The notes: a model not told the origin generated them from the letters alone. A stretch of 64,000 nucleotides of DNA from Panaeolus papilionaceus (GCA_015501605.1 JADNRZ010000001.1:248001-312000), one strand, 5' to 3'. Numbered from the stretch's first letter, positions 35,057 through 47,041 are shown. A program made the numbers and translations.

Positions 35057-37208
35057 ATGGCCAAGGTGATGACGAGAGCAGCTACAGAGGACATCGACCC
35101 ATTGTCGATTCAACCACCTCAGTTCGAATCGGATGAGGAGAAGGCTCATCGTATCGCAATTGAGGAGGCCGCCAAAGCTATCTCGGACAGGATTGACGAA
35201 GAGCTAGAGAGAGCGCGTATTGCAGAGAGGAGAGCTCCAAAGCCTGTTAAGATCTTGCTGTTGGGTGAGTTCATGTCGTCTTTGATGTTGTCGAAATTAA
35301 ACTGACTTATTCTATCCACTCGTTATAGGTCAAAGCGAGTCTGGTAATGCTCATTCATGTTGCGTACCATAGTTTCATGACTGATTAGTTCGTCTGTGTA
35401 GGCAAGTCGACGACACTCAAGAGTGGGTACCATTACTTAGCTCATCGATGCAACGTCCATTCCCACTAACGTCGCGTTATGCCACACAGATTTCCAGTTG
35501 ATGTATGACCCCAAGGTGCGTGGTGTTCTAGATTTCTGTCATTACGACGCACAATTGTATCATCCATTTATCCTCATTGGGGCTCTAACATGCCTTCTCC
35601 CCCTCCTCTCCCCTTATTTTATTTTATTCTATTTAATATTCATGGTTATGTTGATGTTCATTCATGATTCCGCCAGGCATTCCGAGCAGAACGCGCCTCA
35701 TGGAGGGCCGTAATTCAGTTGAACATTGTACGCTCTATACACAGCATCCTAGACACCATCTCTAGAGCACAGAAGATCGAAGCAGGCGCCGCCGTGGCGT
35801 CTTCCTCGTCTTCTAACGGTCACGGCAGCACCGTCAATGCCATTCACACATCACCTTCTATCCCATCCCTGCACGCCGCAGCGGCATCATCCTCCGCGAA
35901 CGCAGCATCCTCATCCAGCAGTCGCAGTGGTGGGAAAGCCCTCAGTCCAATCTCGCCAAAGTCCCCTCCGACCCCACCCCCCACGCTCCCGCCACTAACT
36001 CCGGAACTGGTTGAGCTGAAGCACAGGCTTGAGCCGCTGTTGCAGGTTGAAAGGACGTTGATAAGGCGGCTGACGCATGCGGGATCGGGGGAGGTGGAGG
36101 CGACGAGGAGGGTGCAGTTGCAGTTGCAGGGTGGTGCTAATGGGAATGGGAATGGGAATGGAAAGGCCGCCGAAGTCAGTTACACTGGTGATCATACTGT
36201 GTCCCCAGAGTTGGTCGTTAGATCCTCGAGCGGGAATAAATCCACCGGGTCCCGAGAGGTCGCCGTCAACTCTTTGACGCCATGGAAAGATGCCTTCACG
36301 CGTTTCCTGGGTGGTGGTCCTGAGAGGGAGAGCTTTGATAGTAGCGATGGGGTGGATTGGGATGACCCTGAGGATCCGGGTGTGATGCTGAATAAGTGTC
36401 AGAGGGATATTATTGAGCTGTGGACGAATCCGATTGTGCAGCAGCTTTTGGAGATTCAGAATATGAGGTTGGAGGAGTTGTCGGGGTTGTGAGTGCTTTT
36501 AATTTTCATTTTCAATCTTTTTTTTTGTGACTGATTGGTTTCTGTTTAGCTTTTTGGATTCACTAGAACGTGTTACGGCGCCTAGATACATGCCTACAGA
36601 TGGTATGTATAATCCTCCATCCTCTAAATCCGCGTCAAACTGATGCTGCATTAATTTCTTAATTTTAGATGATATTCTCCGTGCGCGACTCAAGACTCTA
36701 GGTGTGAGCGAGCACCGATTCAAAATCACGACAAGTATGTTCAAAGTTCATTAATCATTCCCGTCCAACCCCATCCTAGACCATACTATACTATCCACCT
36801 CTTCTTCCTCCACCATCCCATTCCATTCCCACCTTATCACTCCTAAACGCCTCTCCTTCTATTCTAATTCCTTCCTTCGCTTAAACATCTACTTACCCAC
36901 TCCACCCAACTAGGCGGCACAATTCGCGACTGGAAAGTGTACGATGTCGGAGGACATAGATCGCAGGTTAGTTTACTTTAGTGTTTCTCCCTCTGACTTG
37001 ACGTTTGGGCTCTCTCTCGACTTGACCAAGCTGGGTTGGATTATGTTGGATTGGATCTAGTCCGTAAAGACGCGTATCATGACATGATTGTGCTGACTCT
37101 CTCTCTCTCCTCTTTCTCTTCGTTTGGCTGCTTCTACGGCGTTAAATGAATAGCGAGGTAAGCATTTTCCGTTTGATCCTCAGTTCAGTGGATTGATCGC
37201 TCACATGA

Positions 37209-37262
<54 letters not shown>

Positions 37263-38982
37263 CCGCCATTCTGTCTATTCCAAATCATCAACCTGCATGC
37301 ATGTCTTCTTCGGGATCTCTCGCATCTGCATCTTCACCTCGGCATGGTCCTATCCTTCCTTGCTGATCATAATTCATGGCATGGTACTGCATTGCACGTA
37401 ACATTATATGACCGGCACGAATCCCGTCTGTTCCTTCGATGCTCCAACGTACAATTCTCATCTCAATCACTGGCATCTTCTTCCTTTCTATACATACGTC
37501 CATCTATCAACCCTGACACTGGCTCTGGCCCAACGCCCCAACTCGACCAACCCCAACTAATTGCAACGGATTATTCATCCAACGAATTTAAACCAACGAA
37601 CCACGCGCTGCGCTACTCTCGGTGGTTAATAATAACTCGCTCATCCCCCGAATATGTTCCCGGTGATCAGCTGCATGGGCACCGTACTTCGATGATATGG
37701 ATGCGATCATTTTCCTTGCACCCATCAGGTAGGTGTTTGTGTTACATATGAGATGTTTTGTGCATTTTTTCGTGGATTTGCTATGCTTGATGCTGGAGCT
37801 TCTTTCGTCGAGTTCTGAAATTTTGGGTTATTTTGGGTTGGGTTGGGTTCTTTTTGTGTTGTGTCGTGTTCCATTCTTCGTTTTTTGGTTTCTTCTCGTG
37901 CTGTGTTACATTCTTCGTTACCTTGCGCTGCTGTTGGAGTTACTCTGCCCGGTGTTGACTTTGTTGGGATATGCATCAAAACCGAACGACACTCATACTA
38001 ACGTTCTTCTTTTTATTATTTTACAGCTGTTTTGATCAGGTGTTGGAAGAAGACCACAAAGTGAACAGATTGGTACGTTCCCCCTCCCCCTCTCCGGTAT
38101 GTGGTCACTCACAAACCACTCCCTCCCATTGCATCCAATAGGAAGACTCTTTCAAACTCTGGACCTCTATCGTCTCAAACCAGCTCCTCAAAAACACCAA
38201 TATTATTTTGTTCCTCAATAAAATAGACATATTGAGGGCTAAACTGAAATCGGGCATTTTGCTCAAGGATCATGTGGTGTCGTATGGTGATAGGCCGAAT
38301 GATGTTGATAACACGACGGCTTGTGAGTTGTTTTTTTGGGGGTTGTATGGATTGGATGCTAACCTAGTTATTGTATAGATTTGAAGCGGAAATTTGGTGC
38401 GTCATCTTTTTTTCTGCCCTCGGAAAGTGATGGGCTAACGCCAACTCTTCTCCCCTTTCTCCCCAATCTAGCTGGAATCCTACACGATAAATCACCCGTC
38501 CCTCGCGTCTGCTACGCGCATTTCACTACTGTGACGGTGCGTTTTGCTCTTCTTTTTTTTACAACATTCCTTGCACCCGTTCGATTTTGAAATTAGATAG
38601 GTAGACAACCACGCTATTTTTACCCTCACATTGGCTCCCCCTTCGTCTCACATCCATTTTATTTGTTCCTCCCTGCGACTTTCCTTCCTTGCTTCTTGTC
38701 GTCACGATCTCGTGTTCGTCCATTGATAGTTGCTTCACTTTACCTTTCTGATTCTGATTCTGCCTTCTGATTTTGATTACTGATGCCCTTTTCTTTTCTA
38801 ATTTTACAGGACACCAAATCTACGAAATACATTCTATCTAATCGTAAGTCTCCCCCGTCTTTTCATGTTTGATTTATGTCGTATCTCGAACTGACGGCCC
38901 ATTTTCAATGTGTTGGTTGTGTTGAATAGTTAAAGATATGCTTATGCGCCAGAACTTAATGAAGACGAATCTAATCACTTAA
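35057..38982 (+). CDS. atypical heterotrimeric G-protein alpha subunit
   Basis: Sixteen exons encode 570 residues: 35057-35264, 35329-35343, 35402-35422, 35490-35515, 35677-36488, 36550-36602, 36669-36734, 36914-36966, 37154-37157, 37671-37728, 38027-38072, 38142-38322, 38379-38396, 38472-38536, 38810-38843 and 38930-38982. Conserved elements: P-loop GQSESGKSTT at 70-79; switch I LRARLKT with the catalytic Arg near 385; switch II DVGGHR at 411-416; NKID at 480-483; and HFTTVTDT near 537-544. Canonical G-alpha has DVGGQR, NKKD and TCAT, so the catalytic Gln is His here and the last motif is changed. The helical domain carries a Ser/Ala/Pro-rich insert and an Asn-Gly run (residues 110-240). The N-terminus lacks the Gly-2 needed for myristoylation. 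Such divergent alpha subunits belong to the expanded set in mushrooms. The ninth exon is only four bases (CGAG). Confidence 0.87.
37215..37250 (+). repeat. (CT)n microsatellite in a G-alpha intron
   Basis: Eighteen CT units in the 513-nt intron that follows the 4-nt exon. Two TTTC units follow. Confidence 0.9.
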
Positions 38983-39788
38983 TGCTGGGGACTGTTATGG
39001 TGCGGTGGAAGTTGTACTGGGGATGTATTTACTCTGATGGGGCCCCAACTAATCTCAAGGTCGTGGCTGGGGCCGGTGTTACAGTTGCTGTAGTGGTGGT
39101 AGTGGTTGGATGCATACAAATTTCCATGCATGAGCTATTACTTACAAATATGATATATATACTCACTTTCTTGCTTTCAGCTAGCTACCCACCAATGTTG
39201 TATTTCTTTCGAGAATTATTGTATACATATATTCGAAAAATTCTCTTTCTCGAGGTAGATACTTTCCAATGAAGCATGTTTTTATAACTTATATGCACTC
39301 GTACACATACACAATGTACATGAACCCACCCGCCAGGTATCTGGGTCTTGGTGCGAGTACCTGAAGATCTGTGGGTGTTTATTCTTAGTGTCCCCTGGGA
39401 TCTTCCATCCTTTAGACGTTTAGATCTGTGGGATAGTTTGAACATGAGAAGATCTCAGAACTTATAAGAATAAAAAATCGTTTCAGAGATGGAGATTGGG
39501 GGCCTGAGGTATAATTATCTACTTCTGAAATGTTGGGGACAGAGTGAGAAGTAGTGCCTTGAATAATATCAGTCTAACCTCTCATGACTCATTCCACCCA
39601 CAGATAAACTTGAAACCAGGGAGAAGCCAAGACAAATTCCATTGTGAGGAACCCGAGTTGGACGAATTACAAAAATAAAATACTAGAAAAAAATATGTAT
39701 CAGAACATCTTCGTGTTCCAAAATCCAGAAATAGGACTCACTTCTACTCTACGCATCAAACACCTCAACTCCAAGTCTGAGCTCAAGC

Positions 39789-41196
39789 TCAAGCCTCAAT
39801 AGAAGGCAACTTAATCCCCATATCCCTAACAAGTCTCTCCGTCGTCTCCCAAAGCTCACTCGCCAAATCCTCTCTCTTCGCATTATCGCTCATCTCCCCA
39901 ACATGCCCCACAGGTTCTAAATACTGCCCCTTGTATTTCGACGGGAAGTTCCTCACCAACGGTGACGCGCTCGCAAACACAGACGTGTATGACCCTGGCT
40001 CTGGGAGCATGAAGAAGAGCCCCATGACGGCGCCTGCGAGGACGGGATAGGGCATGCGGTCTGCAAAGGTATTGACTTCGCCTGGGTGGATGGGGATGGA
40101 GAGTACAGAGAGGTTGTGCGCATCGAGTTTGCGCTGTAGTTCGTTTGCGAAGAGGATGTTGCAGAGTTTGGTTATGGCTGGTTTGCGGTATGTGAGTAGG
40201 TGATATTGTGTGGGATAGGTAGGATAGCCTCACCGTAACGCGACCAGTCTGGATACCAGTCGTTTGCGAATTCGTAATTGAAATCGGATGCTTCTTGGAA
40301 TTTGATGTTTGGGTTACATGGTCTTGCGGTGGTGTGGGCGATGGAAGAGAGCTAGAAAATAAATTAACATCTCGCCCGGATGAAAACTAAACAGGGGGAG
40401 TAAAAGCGTACAGTGACAATGCGGACATCCGAGTTCGGTTTTTTGGACGTCTTGATGAGCAGTGGAAGCACAGTTCGCGTGAAAACAAACGTGCTGAAAT
40501 GACTAGTGGTCCGGACGTCAGATTGGATGCTTGGGCTAAGAGTGATGTACCCCTCACTTGACGATTGCTAATGAGCTGATGCCTAGGAGATATCTTAATT
40601 AAATGCACAGATAAATATGTCGAGCATAAACATACCGTCCTTGGTAATCTCCAGCGGGCCAGTTAACCTTGGGGCAATAATAATAATTCTAAATCATTGA
40701 AGCGACACGAGAAGCGTTCAACGTACTGTGCTGCATTATTAACTAAAAACGGGTTTAGTTCAGACTAGACAACGTAATGATAACGACACAAACGCACTCA
40801 GAATATCCAATCTGCTCTCCTTGTGCAGAAATTCCTCCGCAGCCTTCTTCGCAAACCTCGCATTGCTAAAATCCATCTTCAACCACACAACCTCTCCAGA
40901 GCCAATTCCATCCTGTTGAAGCTGAGCAATCGCTGCTTTGGCTTTTGCCTCGTTCCTTGCACCAAGGTACACTTTGGCACCTTTCCGTGCGAGGAATTTG
41001 ATGGTGTGGTATCCTATGCCACCACTGGGGTTGAATTTTTCGTCAGTAATGAGCACAAGTACAAGTGGGGCACCTTATGAGATTAAGGTAGAAGAGCTCA
41101 CTTTCCACCAGTGATAACCACAACCTTTCCCGTCAAATCCTGAATATCTTTTTCAGGATGGAAATCACCAGTTTTGCGAGACAAACAGCCACCCAT
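39789..41196 (-). CDS. short-chain dehydrogenase/reductase (SDR copy 3)
   Basis: Eight minus-strand exons (41196-41102, 41024-40798, 40742-40727, 40667-40636, 40582-40558, 40493-40412, 40351-40234, 40177-39789) encode 327 residues. The cofactor motif reads TGGNGGIG, the NNA motif is LDILINNAA, the catalytic Ser lies in VTLSSIAH, and the active site is YAITK. This is the most diverged SDR here: the sixth exon is 9 nt shorter than in the others (82 against 91), removing the HIG start of that helix. The C-terminus IKLPSIEA extends beyond the other copies. Intron positions are otherwise identical to copies 1, 2 and 4. It lies convergent to the G-alpha gene. Confidence 0.86.
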
Positions 41197-42242
41197 GGTC
41201 TACGCTATGCAATCAAAGCAAAGGGATCAGGGTCAAAAAGTTATCAAGAGTTAGACTCCTACCTCCAAGTTATTTATTGCACCTTTGTCGGGTGCTACGC
41301 TGGTCCGCTGGCCCAACTTTATTAAGAATGGATGTCAAGAGCGTCTCTGACCCGATTATTTTGCGACATGGACGACGTAACGACGTTAGAAGATCTGTAG
41401 AACGCGTCCGAGATCCGTTAGCTTAGAGCATGTATGGCACATCTAGCAAGCCGAATTTGGTCGTAGAAGGCTGAGCCTTGAAGAGGTGCAAGACTGAAGT
41501 ACATCCATCGAAGAACACCAGTAAAGTGACGGGTAAATGGCCTTCCGCAATTGGAGGTATGTGCACTCGGCGATGCCTACACCTGCAGATGCATATATTA
41601 CTTACCCTGGGTTGCACAAAGCTATGACGCACTGTGTTGATGGTCAAGACAAAGTATCGGCGTTTGCTTTACGTTCGTTGCATGCGAATGCCTGTTCATC
41701 AGCTTTAGCCATGTGCTATATATAAACATCAAGAGAACTTGAAGAACCTACCCTACCCTGTCCATGGTAGTTTCTGCACAAATCAAATATCAGCGGTTGT
41801 GCAACTAACTTAACAGCGCAATTCCTATGTTCTTGAAACTTCTAAGAATCGGCGGCATTGCAAGTGAACACTTCGAGAAATATGGGGGTGGAATAGAAAA
41901 CTCGAAACAATGACGGCGTTGCTTACGTTGCTCAAATGAAGCGCCGACTTGCTAATGGGATGCAACTTCAACAATAACTTACGGCCCTTAATGGCCTACT
42001 TATTTCTGGGAAATAGACAAATTCGCGGGGAATGTGTATGAGTGAATAGGACTGTCGTTGGGCATCATGAAAGAAAGGGTAGAACGCGTTGGTTCATATT
42101 CAGGACATCCGAATTGCATTCCTCCGCAAGTATCACGCCGCAGGCAGAACGCCAAGTTGGTTGCAAGCAGTCGATTGAGTCTCTATGGTGGAATGTAAAG
42201 GCACATTAAATGTTCGCGAATTTCGGGGTATGAAATCGGAAT
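41197..42242. other. intergenic between SDR copy 3 and ATP synthase subunit k
   Basis: About 1 kb with no coding features I can support. It should hold the SDR copy 3 promoter and the 3' end of the subunit k gene. Confidence 0.4.
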
Positions 42243-42768
42243 TTAGTGAGCTGCAGCAGCGCCTGCACTCTCCTTCTCGGCTTCGGCAATGAAGTTTTGG
42301 ATGCTAAAAAGAGTTCGTCAATTAACGGAATGAGTTCATGCAGATATGAACTCACAATCTCTCCTCCTCGCTATAGGTGAAACGCAAGCATGAGTGATAC
42401 CCAAGCTAAAAATGAGGGCGAAACGAACCTGGATCCAGCCTCAACCTTTACTGACTCCTTAGCTTGTTGAACATTGGTAGGCTTGGCCTGAGCCTTGTCT
42501 CCGCCACGAGTCGCAAGGTAAGCACCTCCGAAGGCAGTTGAGAGGACAGCAAGCGACAAGTACTCGTTTTTGATGGCACGGCCGAAAATTTGGCTGAATT
42601 CACGAATTTCCACCAGATTGACGCGACATCCAATGCATATTCGGAGAGCACAGGCAAAATTTGAGGTTCAAATTCGCAAGTTCAATTGTCGCGATAGAAA
42701 TATGAAATAAATTCGAAACTGGTCAGTTTGAACAAAACCCTTCCCACTAAATGTACGCACTAGGACAT
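42243..42768 (-). CDS. ATP19: mitochondrial ATP synthase subunit k (ATP19-like)
   Basis: Four minus-strand exons (42768-42761, 42593-42429, 42370-42356, 42303-42243) encode 82 residues. The first exon is only eight bases (ATG TCC TA) and the third is 15. Splicing gives MSYQIFGRAIKNEYLSLAVL at the start, a single membrane-spanning segment around residues 13-35 (LAVLSTAFGGAYLATRGG) and the C-terminal SEEERFIQNFIAEAEKE. This fits ATP19/subunit k of fungal F1Fo-ATPase, which has a short hydrophobic segment followed by an EEKFIxNYLxE-type tail. Subunit k sits in the inner mitochondrial membrane and contributes to ATP synthase dimers. The start was chosen because no in-frame ATG exists upstream of the second exon before a stop, while the tiny first exon restores a sensible N-terminus. 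Confidence 0.8.
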
Positions 42769-43092
42769 GATAGACGATGAAAGGAGGAGAAAAAGAAAGG
42801 TTGGTCGACAACAACAACGACGGCGGTGGTGGCAGAAACTGAGGGGCGTCACGCTGGAAATTATGGAGGTCACCCGGATGTTTCCGACGACGCCGGCCCG
42901 GTGACCTTAACCCCACAATGTCCGACACGATTCATTCGTCCCTTGACATCTTTGCCTGTTCTGCTCAGTGCTATCATACGACAGGACAACGAGTGGTACA
43001 ACTTCGTGATAGAGGTGAGTATCTTCTGGTTGACGGATTTTTTCAATAATTTCTAATTTATGGCTTGTGTTGTTTTTCACAGTGGATCCAAT

Positions 43093-43483
43093 ATACTGTA
43101 CCATTTCAATCAATTCGGCCATAACGCATAACGGGCCCTATGGTTTTGGCCGAAAATGCGTTACATGTAACGTATGATTAGGCGATTGGCCGAAGGCCAA
43201 AACATCTCCGAAAAAGTTCTTTAAATTTGAATTATTTTTTTTCCCCCGCTTTCAGCCAATTTTCGTAGCCCACCCAACACTCTGCTCAAGGCTTACGTAT
43301 TCCCTGGTATTCCCATATTTCTATGTTGGGTTACATGCAAAAAAACTCCAAAGGAACTTTTGTCTCTTGGCCGAAATTTTAGATATTTGTAACGCATAAC
43401 CCCCAACATGGACAATGGCCGAAATGTGTCCAAGGGTGTAACGCGTAACCCCCTAGGCCGAATTGATCGAAATGGTACAGTAT
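43093..43483. mobile_element. MITE, family 2 (391 bp)
   Basis: Inverted ends about 29 bp long: ATACTGTACCATTTCAATCA at 43093, continuing to TTCGGCC, mirrored at 43455-43483 with one mismatch. A TA dinucleotide lies one base in from each end, so a Tc1/mariner-type TA duplication is possible but not certain. The interior repeats GGCCGAA and GTAACGC(A/G)TAAC motifs several times. It lies 168 bp upstream of the first of the two unknown paralogues. Confidence 0.72.
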
Positions 43484-43650
43484 TCGTCAGGTTTGACTTG
43501 AACATGGACTTGCTAGGTTTGAGCAGTGAGAACAGCCTTATGACATGGTGTCGTTGATAAGTATCATGGGGCCAACATATGTATAGGCTCCTGTAATTGG
43601 TTGGAGAGCATAAGGTGCTCTTGGACACGGTTCGCTACCCTCCAAGCACC

Positions 43651-45912
43651 ATGAGCAACCCGAAGCGGCTCAGCCTTAAGCACAAGATTTTTCCAATTCT
43701 TAGACTACGACCTGCTGGTGGAGAAGAAGACTCCTCCAATGTATCAGGATCGAAAGTTGAACCACAGGATGGAAAAGCTAGTGGCGAAGGGGATCGTATT
43801 GAACATCAAGACGGTAAAGATGGTTCAGAAAGTCTCGCGGGCGAATCAGGCATCTCAGAGGACATCGCCAGCAGTCTCCAGCGTTTGTCCCTCCATGCTG
43901 GGGATGTCTTCAATTATGGAGCAGTTGACGGGTCCATTCATCCAAGGGGCTCTGACGATAAGGCATGGAAGCACGAGTGTACTTGGGTTGGGATTCAAAA
44001 GACTGAAGTACTAGAGCAACCAGTTGAGCCCCCTAATACACTATTTGGTGAGTTTCTCGAAAAGTCTCTCGAAATAGACATTGCCTTGACAAATGCTTAG
44101 AGTTTTTGTTCATGAATCCTGTTCAAGGACTGGAATTATACCCGATCGATGTCGAAGGACTGCGACACTACGCTGGTGCCATTCCTGGAACTGTCTCCTT
44201 GCTTGGGTTTGCCGAACATTGCGCAGATCATGAACGTTGCTTTGGAAGTCCCATGAACATGAAGATTCTACTGGCCCGCAACGACCCTCCTGCAGTTAAT
44301 AGCGAGAGAATAATCAAACAATTACTTTACTACCAACAAACCGGTGGTGGAAGGGAGTTAGGTGTGAACGAAGAAGCGGACTATGCAGACCTTGCCGACT
44401 TCTTGGTGTACGATCAGTAAGTCCTGTTTTGTTTTGGCAACTCAGTCTCTGATAACTTTACGCAGCACGGCGTGGACCTCTCCAGATGACAAATACAAGC
44501 TGGAAACCCAAACAACCGAGCTCTATGCCTGGATCAACCGTCCCGATTGCTTTTGCAACCCTGCAGGCCACTCGTCGATGGCATATGCTATGCACGCCGC
44601 AGCAGAAAACGGAGGGATAGGTCAAACGAATTTCAATTGGCAAATGATCTTGGGTTACGAAGCATTACGACGTCACCGCAAACAATTGATGAGCATCCCA
44701 GGTTTTACTATGCCCGTCCACTCTACGTTGGACATAGCAGATAAACTCATCCGCAACGTCAAAATCGTAATCAAGGATCGTCCTGATATATATGAACTAT
44801 ACCGCGACCCAGGTCAATCTCCAGCCCCAGACCTCCTTGAGGACTTCAATCTCGCCGACGTCCAGCAACACTCGCGGGTTCTTGATGATAACCTGAAGCT
44901 TTTGCTCAATTTTGCGGAGATCATGGAGTGGCCATACGTCGACGACGTTCGTACTGAATCAGCGCAACTATGGCCTCGGCTCGTCAACGGAGAGGTCATA
45001 GACGCACATTTATGGGATTGGATCTATGGCCTGTTCCTACCCGGACGTTACGCCATTAATAAGATCATGAATGTGCTCATTCTCCTTTCGCCCAAGCTCT
45101 ACTACATGAGTCCATCCGCCACCTACGAATCTGGGATCATCCTCTCCAGATGCTCCTATTGGCGCTCGCGCACACCCCTGGGCACACTTTTCGCTGCAAT
45201 GGATGGAGTGAAGCAAGTCTGCGGGTGGGTGGGACCTTGCCCTCCTGTATTTAACAGTAAATCTTGGCAGACGGTGTGGGTGCTTCCGGATGTCCAAAAG
45301 GTCGGACAGCGCCCTATTCCCACTTATGATAGCGCCCAACCTGGAGACTACGCCGAGAAACCGAAGCCCATCAAAGCAGATGCTCGCAGAAATAAATCCA
45401 GCACTGAGAAATGGGTCGTCCCGATTCCACCCTCCGCACCGTCCAAACCCAATCATTTCGAGCTTGGCAAACTTCATACTTCACCAGCCTTGCCTTTTGG
45501 CCGCACACGAACCCAATCCGGTGAATGCGACCCACTCTACGAAATGTTTGTAGAATTCAATATCAATCATACGATAACTTGGATCTCCCCGCACTACTTC
45601 CAAATTAAATACAATCCCGTCTTCATCACTCCTCCGCCATGTGTTAAAGGACCCCATGCAATACCCCAGAAATCTGTGAAGGGCTGCATTCGGACTGTCG
45701 AGATGCTGTACCATTGTCCAGGTGATGATGAGGGGATATTGGTGATCAATGCGGCGGGGAAGGGTGCAGAACTTATTGCTCGGGCATGGTGCATTCAGAG
45801 AGGTAGACACGCGATTGTGAGGCGTCCTGAAACGCCCACATGCTTTGGATGCTGCCTGAAGCTGGCTTCTTCTCTCAGTTCCCATTTAAGTGTCCTTATT
45901 TGGGTCAACTGA
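43651..45912 (+). CDS. conserved protein of unknown function, paralogue 1
   Basis: Three exons (43651-44047, 44101-44416, 44466-45912) encode 719 residues. I do not recognise a named domain. The first 75 residues are polar and low in complexity, with repeated EPQDGK/EHQDGK. The middle exon contains VQGLELYPIDVEGL and YYQQTGGGRELGVNEEADY. The long last exon contains a tryptophan- and cysteine-rich stretch (CSYWRSRTPLGTLFAAMDGV, then QVCGWVGPCPPV), a Pro-rich segment, FITPPPCVKGPHAIPQ, and a C-terminal RPETPTCFGCCLKLASSLSS. The C-terminal CFGCC and the hydrophobic LSVLIWV end could form a membrane- or metal-binding region, but this is a guess. It is paired with a tandem paralogue at 47042; the pair is alignable end to end, including both intron positions, so the family is under constraint. 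Confidence 0.8.
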
Positions 45913-47041
45913 CTCGCCTTCCGCACCTTCATTTTGCGTTGGCCTAGATACCTAGTTACTTATCCTTATCCCTCGAATTCGTTTGCACTTATTTGCACCT
46001 TTTGTCTTCTGCAACATGTCATTGCTCTTCGAGCGCTCCATTTTTTTGGTCATTGTCATAATGTGTACCGTTCCCGTTTTCAGTTGTAATTATTTGTACC
46101 TTTCAAGTTTTGTCCTCACAGCCTCAGGAGCTCTGGGACTTATTGCTCTTTGAACCTACCAACATTGGATTCAGACAAATATATGCCGGAGCTCCGGAGC
46201 GAGGCATTGATCTTGTATGCATGACACAAGTCAGTGTCCATTTACGCTGTGGCCGCAATATTTATTTGATACTCCTTCTGGAAAAATATTACTACTAGGA
46301 CTCATCTGCTTGCTTTGGAATCGATAATTCGATTTAACTCAGTCGCCATGAATTTCGCAGAGTTCGACAGTTGACGAGAAGCACGGCATCAGGAATTTCT
46401 CAATTTACTTTTTTGACTTGTGCAAGCAGGAAAAAGCATAAAAAAGGGGCCAAAAAGCGAGAAAGAGAAGCTAGGGTCTTATTCGCGAAAAGTAGCGGTT
46501 TTTTTCCCATAACTAGTCATATTTGGCAGGGAAATGATCCGAAAAATAACACTTTTCCCACTTTTGTCTTTCGGCAAGTCCAAAAGGGGAAAAAAGCCGG
46601 GAAGTAAAATGGGAATTTCCTGATGCACCATCCCAAAACTATCGCATTACAAACGGTTATTAAAGCCACACCATAAGCAAAATTATTATCTTCATCCTAT
46701 GTCTCATTTTTTTTGTTAAACGCGTCTTTGTTTGTTCTCTGACAGTCCTATGCCTCACACCAGCAATTGTGCAACATGCGGGATCATCGCAACTTAGGTA
46801 TGTATACTTGTTTTACAAAGAACTTCAAACTGATAAAGAATCTATGACTTTTATAATCGTGCAACAGCTCAATAGATAACTTCCTGACTCGAATATATAC
46901 ATCCAAGTTTGACGAGCGGAACAGCCTATATAATGACTTTGTGTCATCGATGTGTATCATGGGGACAATCTACAGTCTCCTCTCTTTGACCGGGAAGCTC
47001 ATTAATATTTTCGACATACCCTGCACTACACTTAAAAAACC
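45913..47041. other. intergenic between the two unknown paralogues, with a MITE
   Basis: Contains the 3' flank of paralogue 1, the MITE at 46387-46625 and the promoter of paralogue 2. The promoter has TATATAA at about 46927-46933 and a block (GAACAGCCT, then GTATCATGGGG at about 46953) that also occurs upstream of paralogue 1 (about 43530-43570). Confidence 0.5.
46387..46625. mobile_element. MITE, family 1, copy 2 (239 bp)
   Basis: Inverted ends CATCAGGAATTTCTC at 46387 and GGGAATTTCCTGATG ending at 46625; interior rich in CTTTTT and AAAAAG. It matches the copy at 28000-28282 in reverse orientation at both ends. No clear target duplication is visible. Confidence 0.68.

Noticed and set aside
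37344..37751. 135-codon plus-strand open frame
   Set aside because: Lies mostly in the intron of the G-alpha gene and reads the following exon in the wrong frame.
45037..45477. 146-codon minus-strand open frame
   Set aside because: Antisense shadow of the long third exon of unknown paralogue 1.
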